Positions 16,795 through 25,758 of a stretch of DNA of 64,000 nt are shown piece after piece; within the stretch, counting starts at the first letter, position 1; the number at the start of each line of letters is the position of its first letter. The notes below the pieces were generated by a model. It was given only the letters and a program-made list of their open reading frames with translations, made no database searches and had not been told where the DNA came from. The position numbers and the translations under genes were made by a program. The stretch spans positions 62,001 to 126,000 of the forward strand of contig NZ_KB895457.1 in assembly GCF_000374865.1 (NCBI RefSeq), written 5' to 3'. Source of the stretch: Arthrobacter sp. 135MFCol5.1 (GTDB lineage Bacteria; Actinomycetota; Actinomycetes; Actinomycetales; Micrococcaceae).

Positions 16795-17213
16795 CGGCGG
16801 AGCGGCCGCGCGGCCAGCACGGGCAGGATGTGGTCCGTGAGCAGCGGTGCGAGGTCCGCCGGGAGGGATGCGCCGTCCCTCCCGGAGCAGTCCAGCCAAC
16901 GGATCTCGGCGATCTCCGCGGCCGGGTTGGCCTGCCAGGTACCCGGGGCGAGGAAAACGGTTGCCTCGATGTCGGTGGCGGCCTCGTTGGCGGCATCGGC
17001 CACCCAGACCCCCATTAGTTCCAGCTCCTGCGGCGGGACCACGATCCCCACCTCCTCGGCCAGCTCGCGGGCTGCGGCTTGAACGGCGGTTTCACCCGGC
17101 TCCGGTTTGCCGCCGGGGTGCATGAACATGGCCGTGCCGCGTTTCCGGACGGTCAGGAGCCGCCCGGCGTCATCGAACACACAGACGGCGGACACCACAA
17201 TGCGATCCTTCAC
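16791..17213 (-). CDS. Nudix hydrolase
   Basis: Nudix proteins hydrolyse nucleoside diphosphates linked to another moiety. The ~140-residue protein contains the Nudix box GGKPEPGETAVQAAARELAEEVGI (positions ~35-58), with the metal-binding REL-EE. Start GTG at 17213 is chosen because AGGAG precedes it and VKDRIVVSAVCVF matches the typical first strand; longer frames run back into the neighbouring gene. The GTGA overlap with the DUF6314 gene indicates translational coupling. The substrate is not predictable. It converges on the ABC exporter with a 4-base tail overlap. Confidence 0.88.
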   Translation of the reverse strand: MKDRIVVSAVCVFDDAGRLLTVRKRGTAMFMHPGGKPEPGETAVQAAARELAEEVGIVVPPQELELMGVWVADAANEAATDIEATVFLAPGTWQANPAAEIAEIRWLDCSGRDGASLPADLAPLLTDHILPVLAARPLRR

Positions 17214-17695
17214 GGCTCCTCCCGGACAAGGCGTGAGACCAGCAGCAGGTCCTTGCGGGGGCCCGTCACGTCCCAGCTGTAGGTGAAGGAACCAGGGCCA
17301 AGGCAGGTGTAGGTCACGCGGTAGGTATCGGGGTCGCACCAGTGCGCGTCCTGGCTGGCGTCAGGGGTAAAGCTCATCCGGTGGAACGGGCGGCCACCCG
17401 GAAAGAACACGTCCAGGGCGTCCTTCCTCGGGGACGCCTTCAGCACGTACTCCCGTGAGGCGGGGCCGGTGAAAGCAGGCCAGCGCATGGTGCCTTCCTC
17501 TCGAAGGGCCAGGCCGTCGTCGTCCGTTGGGGTGTAGAGCACGACGCCGGTAAAGGTTCCGCGGGTGCCGTCCGACCTGTCCAGCAGGTCACGCTCCACC
17601 CGCCAGCGGCCCGGCCGCTCCGGGGCGGCGGGATTGTCCGCCGGGGCGCCCAGGAGGTAGGCGCGAAGGCGGGACTGCCGGGAACTGAGGTTCAA
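17210..17695 (-). CDS. DUF6314-family protein
   Basis: 161 residues, soluble. The features match the DUF6314 family: WRVERDLLDRSDGTRGTFTG near residues 28-47, and the C-terminal DTYRVTYTCLGPGSFTYSWDVTGPRKD. The biochemical role of the family is unknown. The best available start is TTG at 17695, 1 base after the processed 3' end of the tRNA-Arg on the same strand, so the transcript may be released by tRNA processing or initiated from a promoter overlapping the tRNA. A shorter start within the first 30 codons cannot be excluded. It is coupled to the Nudix gene. Confidence 0.75.
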   Translation of the reverse strand: MNLSSRQSRLRAYLLGAPADNPAAPERPGRWRVERDLLDRSDGTRGTFTGVVLYTPTDDDGLALREEGTMRWPAFTGPASREYVLKASPRKDALDVFFPGGRPFHRMSFTPDASQDAHWCDPDTYRVTYTCLGPGSFTYSWDVTGPRKDLLLVSRLVREEP

Positions 17696-17696
17696 G

Positions 17697-17769
17697 TGCC
17701 CTCGATTGGAATCGAACCAACGACACCGGCTTTAGGAGAGCCGTGCTCTATCCACTGAGCTACGAGGGC
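17697..17769 (-). tRNA. tRNA-Arg (anticodon CCT, reads AGG)
   Basis: A complete 73-base cloverleaf on the minus strand: acceptor GCCCTCG/CGAGGGC, D-arm GCTC...GAGC, anticodon stem CGGCT/AGCCG around the loop CTCCTAA, T-arm GTTGG-TTCGATT-CCAAT, discriminator A. The terminal CCA is not encoded. AGG is a rare Arg codon in this GC-rich genome. No integrase or attachment-site duplication is visible beside it. Confidence 0.97.
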
Positions 17770-17851
17770 GGGCATTCGGCAAGCGGCGAGGCCGGCTGGT
17801 CCGAACACGGTTACAAGCATACAAGGTGCCGGGCCGTACTACGCTCAAAGC

Positions 17852-18619
17852 ATGAGTCCAGCCCCGACTGCCGCTCCCGCTGCCGCCTACCTGCCGGACA
17901 CCGCGTCCACCCGGCACTACATCGGTGCCTGGTCCGTGCTGAGCGTGCTGCAGTACTTCCTCGCCGAGGCGGTGGTGGCCATCGCCTGGGCCGGCCCGCG
18001 TCCGTATGACCTCCGGACCGGCTACATCAGCGACCTTGGTGCGCTGCACTGCGGCGTCCATGCCGGGCGGCAGGTGTGCTCGCCGCTGAACTGGCTGATG
18101 AACGGCTCGTTCGTCCTCCAGGGCCTTGGACTGCTGCTGGGTGCGGTGCTGCTGAGCTCGGGGTTGCTGTGCGTCGCGGCACGGCATGGTGCCCGGGTTG
18201 ACCATGGACACCGGAAGCCGCTGCTGGCCGCCGTGTGGGTGCGGGTGCTGACCGGGGCCGCGGGGGCAGGGACCGTGGTGGTGGGCCTGGTCCCGGAAGA
18301 CGCCGGCTCACCCTTGCATTACGTGGGGGCCATAACCTACTTCCTGGCCGGCGGGTGTGCCCTGCTGGTCCTGGGCTTCCTGTGGCGGCGGCAGACCGGC
18401 ATGGCGTGGTTCCTGATGGTCTGCGGAGGCGTGTCGCTGGCGGCCGTGGCGACCGGCGGCCTGACCCGCATGGACGTGCCCGAGCCCGGCACGCTGGAAC
18501 GGCTGATGGGCTATCCGGTGACGGTGGGCATGGCCGCCGCCGGGTTGGTCATTGCGCAGCGGGTGCGGTGGCACCGGAAGGAACGGCGGGCAGCGCGCGC
18601 CAGGGCAGCAGCTGCCTAA
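17852..18619 (+). CDS. DUF998-family integral membrane protein
   Basis: 255 residues with about six hydrophobic segments. Family features seen: the first segment WSVLSVLQYFLAEAVVAIAW, then RPYDLRTGYISDLGALHCG (the DUF998 'ySlr.nyISdLG' region), a second segment after the Cys pair, and the loop GLVPEDAGSPLHYVGAITYFLAGG. It has a basic C-terminal tail. The molecular role of DUF998 proteins is unknown. Its tail overlaps the convergent gene at 18616 by 4 bases. Confidence 0.85.
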   Translation: MSPAPTAAPAAAYLPDTASTRHYIGAWSVLSVLQYFLAEAVVAIAWAGPRPYDLRTGYISDLGALHCGVHAGRQVCSPLNWLMNGSFVLQGLGLLLGAVLLSSGLLCVAARHGARVDHGHRKPLLAAVWVRVLTGAAGAGTVVVGLVPEDAGSPLHYVGAITYFLAGGCALLVLGFLWRRQTGMAWFLMVCGGVSLAAVATGGLTRMDVPEPGTLERLMGYPVTVGMAAAGLVIAQRVRWHRKERRAARARAAAA

Positions 18620-19242
18620 CGCTCTTTCCGTTCCCGCCTGTTGAGGAACACCGCCGCGGCCCCGGCCAGGAGGCTCAGCACCAGAAGGAACCAGCCGGCA
18701 ACGGTGAGGCCGGACGCCAGGGCAACCTGGCCGGCGTCGGGTCCGCTGGAAGCCATCATGGCGTCAATGGCCACGTTGCCGCCCAACCGGACCACCACGA
18801 ACAGCATGGGCAAAGCCCACAATGCCCAGCGGAGCGCCTTCCGCGCCACGTTGGTGCCGATGAGGAGAAGCCAGGTAAAGCCAAAAATCAGCGGGAAGAG
18901 CGTCCCTGCGGTTTTGTGGACGTAGCTCAGCTGGCCCAGGGCGTCGCTGTCCATGACCTCCTGCAGACGGCTGATGTAGCCGGCATCGAAGCCGCCCACC
19001 AGAGAATCCGGCATGGCCATCTCCTGGGAGAGCTGCGTCATCTGGGTCAGGGTCAGCAGGTGCAGGTACCAGAACAGGAACAGGCTGGCCACTACGCCGG
19101 CTATGACAATGAGGTTGCTGTTGCCTTGCGCCTTCTCCGGCGTGCGCGCGGTGGAGGGGTTGACCACCGGTGGCAGGTGATGCTGCGGCACAACCGCGTT
19201 GGCGCCGTGCTTCTTGATCCGCTGGGCAGGGGTTTTGGCCAT
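18616..19242 (-). CDS. Membrane protein of unknown function, four predicted segments
   Basis: 208 residues. A basic N-terminal tail (~1-42) is followed by a membrane segment (NLIVIAGVVASLFLFWYLHLL), a ~50-residue extracytoplasmic loop with SQEMAMPDSLVGGFDAGYISRLQEVM, and three more hydrophobic segments near 115-205. It ends in RRERKER. The ATG at 19242 is the one nearest the start of the conserved basic tail; an upstream in-frame ATG at 19317 would overlap the divergent gene. No family is recognised. It is divergent from the inositol-phosphatase family gene by 32 bases. Confidence 0.7.
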   Translation of the reverse strand: MAKTPAQRIKKHGANAVVPQHHLPPVVNPSTARTPEKAQGNSNLIVIAGVVASLFLFWYLHLLTLTQMTQLSQEMAMPDSLVGGFDAGYISRLQEVMDSDALGQLSYVHKTAGTLFPLIFGFTWLLLIGTNVARKALRWALWALPMLFVVVRLGGNVAIDAMMASSGPDAGQVALASGLTVAGWFLLVLSLLAGAAAVFLNRRERKER

Positions 19243-19274
19243 GGCACCATTATCCCGCCCCATAAACTGAACCC

Positions 19275-20105
19275 ATGACCACTGGCCGACACAGCGCAGC
19301 TGTTCTTGACCCCGCATTGGACGACTACGAGCTGGCGGCGGCGCTGGTCCGTGAAGCCGGACAGCTGGCGCTCCTCATGCGCATGGCCGGCCTGGAATCG
19401 GAACAGAAGACCTCCGTCTCGGACGTGGTGACTGCGGCCGACCACGCCGCGGAGGCCTACGTGCTGGAGCAATTGCGGCGCTGCCGGCCGGACGACGGCA
19501 TCCTGGGCGAGGAGGGCGCGTCCGTCCAAGGGACCAGCGGGCGGACCTGGGTGATCGACCCCGTGGACGGCACCTACAACTTCCTGCATGGCTCCACTTA
19601 CTGGTGTTCAGCCATAGCGCTCAAGGATTCCGCCGACGTGTTGCTCGGCGCCGTCTTCCAGCCGGAGGAGGACAAACTCTGGGTCGGCGGCCGGGACCGG
19701 CCTGCCACCCGTAACGGCGAAGCGCTCACCGTCTTCGCCGACGACAGCGGCAAGCGGAACACCACTCCCGTGGCCGAACTCGGCGCCGCCACCTACATCC
19801 ACCCCACGTGGCTGATGGATCCCCTGTGCGCCATGCCGTGGCACGCCGCGGCAACGTCCGCAGCGTCCCTCCGCATGCTGGGCTCGGGTTCCTGCGACCT
19901 TGGCCGGGTGGCGGACGGCCAATTGGGGTGCTGGTTCCAGCACAGCTGCCCGGAGTGGGACTGGCTGCCGGGCAAGGCGATCGTTCTTGCAGCCGGCGGG
20001 GCCGTGGACACCGTCCACGTCAACGGGCTGGAGTGGTTCATCGCAGGAGGAACGGCGGCGGTCCGGGAGCTGCGTGCGGCCCTCCTGTCAGGCTCGGTGG
20101 CGTAG
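19275..20105 (+). CDS. Inositol monophosphatase-family phosphatase
   Basis: Mg2+-dependent phosphatase of the IMPase/FBPase fold, 276 residues. The motifs are present: VTAADHAAE (~52-60), GEEG (~77-80), WVIDPVDGTYNFLHG (~95-109) with the metal-binding Asp residues, and WDWLPGKAIVLAAGG (~232-246). In actinobacteria this family supplies inositol-1-phosphatase or histidinol-phosphatase (HisN), and the sequence does not decide between them. It is not near either pathway here; the iol genes are 22 kb away and handle free inositol. Confidence 0.88.
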   Translation: MTTGRHSAAVLDPALDDYELAAALVREAGQLALLMRMAGLESEQKTSVSDVVTAADHAAEAYVLEQLRRCRPDDGILGEEGASVQGTSGRTWVIDPVDGTYNFLHGSTYWCSAIALKDSADVLLGAVFQPEEDKLWVGGRDRPATRNGEALTVFADDSGKRNTTPVAELGAATYIHPTWLMDPLCAMPWHAAATSAASLRMLGSGSCDLGRVADGQLGCWFQHSCPEWDWLPGKAIVLAAGGAVDTVHVNGLEWFIAGGTAAVRELRAALLSGSVA

Positions 20106-20182
20106 CACCACCGCGGGCACACAGCCAGTAATCCACAGCCTGGAAGGCGGTGTCAGTCCCACCGCCTAGACTTGTAGGCACC

Positions 20183-22675
20183 ATGGATATGTTGTTTGAC
20201 CCATACTCTGACGGGCCGTTCAAGGCCGCTCCTGCCACCACCGCCCGCACCAAGTCGCCCTCCGAAGGCGCCGTTGCGGTCCCCGGGGGCGGGGGAGGCG
20301 TGCGCGCAGGACAGGCACCGGAAGGGCATTCCCGGGGCCACCGCCCGGATGCCGCAGCCTTGCTGGAGGGGTTGAACCCGCAGCAGGAAGAGGCGGTCAA
20401 GCACGCAGGCCCGGCGCTGCTGATCGTCGCCGGTGCAGGATCAGGCAAGACCCGCGTGCTCAGTAACCGGATCGCCTACCTGATCGCCACCGGTCGAGCC
20501 CACCACGGCGAAATCCTGGCCATTACCTTCACCAACAAAGCGGCCGCCGAAATGCGGGAGCGCATCGAAGCGCTGGTGGGCGGACGCGCCAAGATCATGT
20601 GGATCTCCACGTTCCACTCGTCCTGCGTGCGCATCCTGCGGCAGGAGGCGGCCAACGTCGGGCTGAAATCGAACTTCTCCATTTACGACTCCGCCGACTC
20701 CCTGCGGCTGGTTACCCAGGTCTCCAAGTCCCTTGACCTGGACCCCAAGAAGTTTGCGCCCAAAGCCATACAGCACAAGATCTCCGCGCTGAAGAACGAG
20801 CTCATCGACGCCGACTCCTTTGCCTCCGAGGCCAACTACAACGATCCGTTCGAGCACGCCGTTGCGGACGTCTACAAGGGTTATACCCAGCGCCTCCGGC
20901 AGGCCAACGCGATGGACTTTGACGACCTCATCGCCGAAACCGTCTACATGTTCCGTGCCTTCCCGGCCTTGGCAGAGTCCTACCGCCGCCGGTTCCGCCA
21001 CGTCCTGGTGGACGAATACCAGGACACCAACCACGCCCAGTACGCGCTGGTGCGCGAAATTGTGGGCGAAGGGCCGGGCGCCTCGGAACTGACCGTGGTG
21101 GGCGATTCCGACCAGTCCATCTACGCCTTCCGCGGCGCTGACATCCGCAACATCGTGGAATTCGAAAAGGACTACCCCGAAGCCCGGACCATCAAGCTGG
21201 AGCAAAACTACCGCTCCACCCAGAACATCCTGAGCGCCGCCAACTCGGTCATCTCGCGCAACCCCAACCGGCCCGAAAAGCGGCTCTGGACGGCCGAGGG
21301 CGAAGGCCACAAAATCATCGGATACGTGGGCGAGAACGAGCACGACGAAGCGCAGTTCATCGCCAAGGAGATCGACCGGCTCCAGGACGAAGACAACCTG
21401 CGGCCCGGTGATGTTGCCATCTTCTACCGGACCAATGCCCAGTCCCGCTCCATTGAGGATGTGCTGGTGCGCGTGGGCTTGCCCTACAAAGTGGTGGGCG
21501 GCACGCGCTTCTACGAACGCAAGGAAATCAAGGACGCCCTGGCGTACCTTCGGGTACTGGTGAACCCGGACGACGACGTCAATCTCCGCCGGGTGCTGAA
21601 CGAGCCAAAACGCGGCATCGGCGACCGCGCCGAAGGTGCGGTGGCAGCGCTGGCCGAGCGTGAGCGGACCTCCTTCATGGCAGCCGCCCGGCGCGCCGAC
21701 CAGGCACCCGGGATGGCCACCCGGTCCGTCAATGCCGTCCAGAGCTTCGTGAAGATGCTGGACGACCTCGCCGAAGTGGCGGTGGGGTCCGGCGCCGCCG
21801 CCGCACTCGAAGCTGTCCTGGAACAGACCGGATACCTGGCCGCGCTGCGCTCCAGCACCGATCCCCAGGACGAATCCCGCGTGGAAAACCTGGCGGAACT
21901 GGTTGCCGTGGTCCGCGAGTATGAACAGGAAAACCCGGATGGCAGCCTGGCCGCGTTCCTGGAGCAAGTCTCGCTGGTGGCCGACGCCGATCAAATCCCG
22001 GACGCCCCCGGCGCGGACATCGATGCCGCCGTGGCCGAGGCAAAGCGTCTCGGCGTGGTCACGCTGATGACCCTGCACACGGCCAAGGGCCTGGAATTCC
22101 CGGTGGTGTTCCTCACCGGCATGGAACATGGATTGTTCCCGCACCAGCGATCCGCCACCGATCCCAAGGAACTGGCAGAGGAACGCCGGCTTGCCTACGT
22201 GGGACTCACCCGTGCCCGCAAGCGGCTGTACGTGACCCGCTCAGAGGTCCGCAGCATGTGGGGCCAGAGCCAGTACAACCCTGCCAGCCAGTTCCTCGAG
22301 GAGATTCCCGCAGAGCTCCTTGAGTGGAAACGTGAGGGCACCAGCCGGCAGTCGTGGGCCGGCGGCGGTTCCATCGGGTCCGGCCGTTACAGCGGGTCCT
22401 TCTGGGGCGCCGGCACCTCCCGCGGAGCGGCGGCGGACTCTTCCGCGGGGTTCAATGCCGACGTTCCGGCGTTCCTTGCCAAGACCCGGGTGCAACCGCA
22501 GAAGGAAATCATTGCCGTCAGCGTGGGGGACAAGGTCAACCACACCAGCTTCGGAAACGGTACGGTGCTGGCGCTCGAAGGGGCGGGGGACAAGACGGTC
22601 GCCAAGGTCAAGTTCGACGTCGGCGAGAAGCGCCTGCTGCTGCGCTACGCGCCGTTGACCAAGCTCGACGCCTAG
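20183..22675 (+). CDS. pcrA: ATP-dependent DNA helicase PcrA/UvrD
   Basis: Superfamily 1A 3'-5' helicase (830 aa) for nucleotide excision repair, removal of recombination intermediates and transcription-coupled repair. Motifs in order: AGAGSGKTRVL (Walker A, ~82-92), FTNKAA (~112), VDEYQDTN (~276-283), GDSDQSIYAFRGAD (~307-320), EQNYRST (~340), TLHTAKGLEFPVVF (~632-645) and YVGLTRARKRLYV (~672-684). A ~65-residue N-terminal extension precedes the helicase core. The C-terminal ~55 residues form the Tudor-like RNA-polymerase-binding region (VGDKVNHTSFGNGTVLALEG). A TAGACT -10-like hexamer at 20167 ends 10 bases before the ATG, so the mRNA may be nearly leaderless. Confidence 0.96.
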   Translation: MDMLFDPYSDGPFKAAPATTARTKSPSEGAVAVPGGGGGVRAGQAPEGHSRGHRPDAAALLEGLNPQQEEAVKHAGPALLIVAGAGSGKTRVLSNRIAYLIATGRAHHGEILAITFTNKAAAEMRERIEALVGGRAKIMWISTFHSSCVRILRQEAANVGLKSNFSIYDSADSLRLVTQVSKSLDLDPKKFAPKAIQHKISALKNELIDADSFASEANYNDPFEHAVADVYKGYTQRLRQANAMDFDDLIAETVYMFRAFPALAESYRRRFRHVLVDEYQDTNHAQYALVREIVGEGPGASELTVVGDSDQSIYAFRGADIRNIVEFEKDYPEARTIKLEQNYRSTQNILSAANSVISRNPNRPEKRLWTAEGEGHKIIGYVGENEHDEAQFIAKEIDRLQDEDNLRPGDVAIFYRTNAQSRSIEDVLVRVGLPYKVVGGTRFYERKEIKDALAYLRVLVNPDDDVNLRRVLNEPKRGIGDRAEGAVAALAERERTSFMAAARRADQAPGMATRSVNAVQSFVKMLDDLAEVAVGSGAAAALEAVLEQTGYLAALRSSTDPQDESRVENLAELVAVVREYEQENPDGSLAAFLEQVSLVADADQIPDAPGADIDAAVAEAKRLGVVTLMTLHTAKGLEFPVVFLTGMEHGLFPHQRSATDPKELAEERRLAYVGLTRARKRLYVTRSEVRSMWGQSQYNPASQFLEEIPAELLEWKREGTSRQSWAGGGSIGSGRYSGSFWGAGTSRGAAADSSAGFNADVPAFLAKTRVQPQKEIIAVSVGDKVNHTSFGNGTVLALEGAGDKTVAKVKFDVGEKRLLLRYAPLTKLDA

Positions 22676-22732
22676 GGGCGGACGAGCGGGCGGACGCCCG
22701 GGCTCCCGCCAAGAGCATCCACCGTTGCGGCG

Positions 22733-23314
22733 TTAACTGCGGGCCGGGCAGGACGCGGCCACCAGGCGGCGGGCCATCTCCACCGCACGCGACCCATACA
22801 CCGCGCCGTCCAGGACCGCGGCCGTGGCGTAGGCGCCGTTGAGGACAATGAGGAGTTCTTCGGCGAGCCGGTCAGGTTCCTCGGCCCCTGCCTCGGCCGC
22901 CAGGGTGTGGAACCAGTCGCGGACCTGCTGCTTGTGGGCGACCGCGGCGAGGTGGGCCGGGTGCACGCCGTCGGGGAACTCCGTGTTGGTGTTCAGCATG
23001 GGACACCCCCGGTAGCTGCTTCCGGCGCAGTCGGAGGCCAGTATGTCGAACACGGCAATGAGTTTGTCCTGCGGAGATCCTTGCCCGCCGGCGGCCTCAC
23101 GCATGCGCTCGAACCAGGCGTCTGCCCGGCCCTGGACATAAGCCGTGGCCAGGGCGTCCTTGGTGGGGAACTGGCGGTAGACGGTCGCGTTGCCCACCCC
23201 GCACTCCTTGACCACGGTGTCCATGCCCACGGCCCGTATGCCGTGGGCGTAGAACAGCCGCGTGGCCACCCCAAGTACATTGCGCCGGTTTTCCTCAGCC
23301 GTCCTGCGCGCCAC
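22733..23314 (-). CDS. TetR-family transcriptional regulator
   Basis: About 193 residues. The N-terminal HTH is typical (RNVLGVATRLFYAHGIRAVGMDTVVKECGVGNATVYRQFPTKD, ~12-54); the C-terminal ligand domain includes CAGSSYRGCPML with a Cys pair that might sense electrophiles or oxidants. The GTG at 23314 is chosen because GGAGGAG lies just upstream. It is divergent from a three-gene redox operon, and the 121-base gap holds a strong palindrome and a repeated half-site, so it very probably represses that operon and itself. Confidence 0.88.
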   Translation of the reverse strand: MARRTAEENRRNVLGVATRLFYAHGIRAVGMDTVVKECGVGNATVYRQFPTKDALATAYVQGRADAWFERMREAAGGQGSPQDKLIAVFDILASDCAGSSYRGCPMLNTNTEFPDGVHPAHLAAVAHKQQVRDWFHTLAAEAGAEEPDRLAEELLIVLNGAYATAAVLDGAVYGSRAVEMARRLVAASCPARS

Positions 23315-23359
23315 AATTCTCCTCCAGTGTGCTCCGATACCGACTGACCCAGTTTGACA

Positions 23360-23397
23360 GACGGAACGATCCGTCACAAACTTGGGAACGATCCGTC
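23360..23397. promoter_or_regulatory. Putative TetR operator pair
   Basis: GACGGA-ACGA-TCCGTC (23360-23375) is a perfect 6-4-6 palindrome. GGAACGATCCGTCACA occurs twice in tandem, starting at 23363 and 23385, spaced 22 bases apart (two helical turns). The location in the divergent gap fits control of both the TetR gene and the redox operon. Confidence 0.7.
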
Positions 23398-23435
23398 ACA
23401 TTGAATGGCGGCCCCGCCATCACCAGGAGAACACC

Positions 23436-24113
23436 ATGAAGACAGCAGTACTTGGAACCGGAATGGTTGGCCGGACCATTGCCGCACGCCTCGCGGAGCT
23501 CGGCCATTCCGTCACCATCGGCACCCGCGACCCCGCGGCCGCCATGTCCCGGACCGCAGCTGACGCCATGGGCAACCCGGCCTTTGGGACCTGGGCCGCT
23601 GAGAACCCGGCCATCAAGGTGGCACGGTTCTCGGATGCGGCGGAAGGCGCAGGGCTGGTCGTCAACGCAACCAACGGCGGTGCATCGCTCGAGGTGCTGG
23701 AGCAGGTTGGCCCGGAAAACCTCGACGGCGCGGTGGTCCTGGACATCGCCAACCCGCTCGACTTCAGCAACGGCATGCCTCCCACCCTCTTCGTCAAGGA
23801 CACCGATTCCCTGGCCGAGCAAATCCAGCGGGCCTTCCCCGCGGCCCGCGTCGTCAAGGCCCTCAACACCATGAACGCGGACTTGATGGCCTATCCCGGA
23901 CAGCTGTCCGACCCCGGATCAGTCTTCGTCTCCGGCAACGACGCCGAAGCCAAGGCCGTGGTCACCGGACTCCTGAAGGACTTCGGCCACCAGGACGTCA
24001 TCGACCTCGGCGACATCACCACGGCGCGCGGAACCGAAATGCTGCTGCCCGTCTGGCTCCGCCTGTGGGGCGCACTCGGAACGCCTGCCTTCAACTTCAA
24101 GATCGTCCGCTGA
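23436..24113 (+). CDS. NADP-binding oxidoreductase, F420-reductase (NpdG)-like
   Basis: 225 residues with a Rossmann fold at the N-terminus: MKTAVLGTGMVGRTIAARL (~1-19, GxGxxG), followed by GHSVTIGTRDP where Thr/Arg after strand 2 suggests NADP preference. VVKALNTMNADLM (~145) and the GTEMLLPVWLRLWGALGTPAFNF C-terminus are characteristic of the NADPH:F420 oxidoreductase-like family. Whether it uses F420 or another acceptor is uncertain. First gene of the TetR-divergent operon; 13 bases before the alcohol dehydrogenase. Confidence 0.83.
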   Translation: MKTAVLGTGMVGRTIAARLAELGHSVTIGTRDPAAAMSRTAADAMGNPAFGTWAAENPAIKVARFSDAAEGAGLVVNATNGGASLEVLEQVGPENLDGAVVLDIANPLDFSNGMPPTLFVKDTDSLAEQIQRAFPAARVVKALNTMNADLMAYPGQLSDPGSVFVSGNDAEAKAVVTGLLKDFGHQDVIDLGDITTARGTEMLLPVWLRLWGALGTPAFNFKIVR

Positions 24114-24126
24114 CAGGACAACCACC

Positions 24127-25128
24127 ATGAAAGCCGTCCACATCACCGCTCCGGGCGCGAGCCTGCAGCTCGCTGAAACCGATCGCCCGGAAGTTCCCCA
24201 CGGACATGTACTCATCAAGGTCGCAGCCAGCGGCATCTGCCACAGTGATGCCATGCCCGGAGCAGGTATGGCGTCTTCCTACCCGCGCATCCCCGGCCAC
24301 GAGGTCGCCGGAACCGTCGAGCTGGTGGGCGACGGTGTGACCCGGTGGGCGCCCGGCCAGCGCGTGGGCGTCGGATGGTTCGGCGGGGCGTGCTTCCAGT
24401 GCGACCCATGCCGGCGCGGGGATTTCATCTCCTGCGAGGCCGGAAAAATCACCGGGCTGACTGCCGATGGTGGCTATGCGGAGTACGTCCTCGCCCCGGC
24501 TGATGCCCTCGCTGCCGTCCCCGACGCACTCACGCTTGCTGAAGCTGCTCCGTTGATGTGCGCAGGCGTCACCACCTTCAACGGATTGCGCCACAGCGGT
24601 GCCCGACCGGGAGACCTCGTTGCCGTCCTTGGATTGGGTGGCCTGGGACACCTCGGTGTCCAGTTCGCGGCCAAGATGGGATTCGAAACCGTCGCCATTG
24701 CGCGCGGCGCCGAAAAGGAACCCTTTGCCCGTGACCTCGGCGCCCACCACTACATTGACAGCCTCAGTTCCGACGTCGCCGCGGAACTGAGGGGCCTCGG
24801 CGGTGCCGCCGTCGTCCTCGCCACCGTCACCGACGCCCATGCGATGTCTGCCGCCGTTCCGGGGCTCGCGGCCCGTGGCCGGCTCGTGGTCCTTGGCGTC
24901 CCGCACGAACCAGTCCCGGTTGACGCCGGCCTCCTCGTGGGCGGAAGCCGCTCGATCGCCGGGCATGCCTCCGGGACGGCGAAAGACTCCGAGGACGCGC
25001 TTCGCTTCGCGGCGATGACCGGGGTGCGCCCCATGATCGAAACCTACCCGCTCGTGCAGGCAGCCGAGGGCTTCAACCGGATGATGTCCGGCCGGGCGCG
25101 CTTCCGCGTCGTCCTGACCAATGACTAG
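24127..25128 (+). CDS. Zinc-dependent alcohol dehydrogenase (MDR superfamily)
   Basis: 333 residues. Catalytic zinc ligands are visible in SGICHSD (~37-43) and PGHEVAG (~58-64). The structural zinc lobe is intact in CFQCDPCRRGDFISC (~89-103). The NAD(P)-binding motif is VLGLGGLGHLGVQFA (~163-177). The single-gene resemblance is to AdhP/YahK-type dehydrogenases acting on aldehydes and alcohols. Context with an F420/NADP oxidoreductase and a quinone-reductase-like flavoprotein under TetR control suggests detoxification of reactive carbonyls or quinones. Confidence 0.9.
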   Translation: MKAVHITAPGASLQLAETDRPEVPHGHVLIKVAASGICHSDAMPGAGMASSYPRIPGHEVAGTVELVGDGVTRWAPGQRVGVGWFGGACFQCDPCRRGDFISCEAGKITGLTADGGYAEYVLAPADALAAVPDALTLAEAAPLMCAGVTTFNGLRHSGARPGDLVAVLGLGGLGHLGVQFAAKMGFETVAIARGAEKEPFARDLGAHHYIDSLSSDVAAELRGLGGAAVVLATVTDAHAMSAAVPGLAARGRLVVLGVPHEPVPVDAGLLVGGSRSIAGHASGTAKDSEDALRFAAMTGVRPMIETYPLVQAAEGFNRMMSGRARFRVVLTND

Positions 25129-25179
25129 GCCCCTGGCGCCGGAACCCGAAGCTGCACCGGAAGGACATACGGACTCTCC

Positions 25180-25728
25180 ATGACCAACCAACGCACCCTT
25201 GTCATCGTTGCCCACCCCGATTTGGCAGGATCCCGGGTCACCGCCCATCTCGCCGCCTCCATCGGGGACCTTGATGGTGTCACAGTCCGGGACCTGGCGT
25301 CCCTCTACCCTGACCGTCGCGTGGACGCCGAGCTGGAACAGCGGTACCTTCGGGAAAACGACACCATCGTGCTGCAGTTTCCCTGGCACTGGTATTCCGT
25401 TCCCGGACTGCTGAAGGAATGGATGGACCAGGTGCTCACCCGCGGTTTTGCCTACGGCGCCGGTGGGGACGCGCTGCACGGGAAGCGCCTGCAGCTTGTC
25501 ACCTCAACCGGGGGACCGGAATCCTCGTACTCGCCAGCAGGCCACAACCGTTTCACCATGGCCGAGCTGCTGCGGCCCCTGGAGGCCACCGCACACCTCT
25601 GCGGGCTGGACATGGCCGAGCCCGTGGTCCTGCACGGGGCGCATGGGGCGACGCCGGAACAACTGGCGGCGCATTCCCGGCGATACCGGGACCTGCTCTC
25701 CGCGGTGCCTGCAACAGCAGGCAGCTGA
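25180..25728 (+). CDS. NAD(P)H oxidoreductase, flavodoxin-like fold (KefF/MdaB type)
   Basis: 182 residues. The flavodoxin-like start TLVIVAHPDLAGSRVTAHL (~5-23) is the FMN/FAD-binding region, DTIVLQFPWHWYSVPGLLKEWMDQVLTRGFAYG (~63-95) is the hallmark strand of the NQO/KefF family, and TSTGGPESSYSPAGHNRFTM (~108-127) the second flavin loop. Such enzymes reduce quinones or protect against electrophiles. Last gene of the TetR-controlled operon, 51 bases after the dehydrogenase. Confidence 0.88.
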   Translation: MTNQRTLVIVAHPDLAGSRVTAHLAASIGDLDGVTVRDLASLYPDRRVDAELEQRYLRENDTIVLQFPWHWYSVPGLLKEWMDQVLTRGFAYGAGGDALHGKRLQLVTSTGGPESSYSPAGHNRFTMAELLRPLEATAHLCGLDMAEPVVLHGAHGATPEQLAAHSRRYRDLLSAVPATAGS

Positions 25729-25758
25729 GCGCGCCCCGTCTGCCGGCGGCGGGGCATA

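Noticed and set aside
17697..17769. tRNA-Arg as an integration site of a genomic island
   Set aside because: No integrase, no 3'-end duplication downstream and no change in composition nearby.
20441..22144. 567-codon antisense frame opposite pcrA
   Set aside because: Shadow of the helicase gene; no recognisable protein features.
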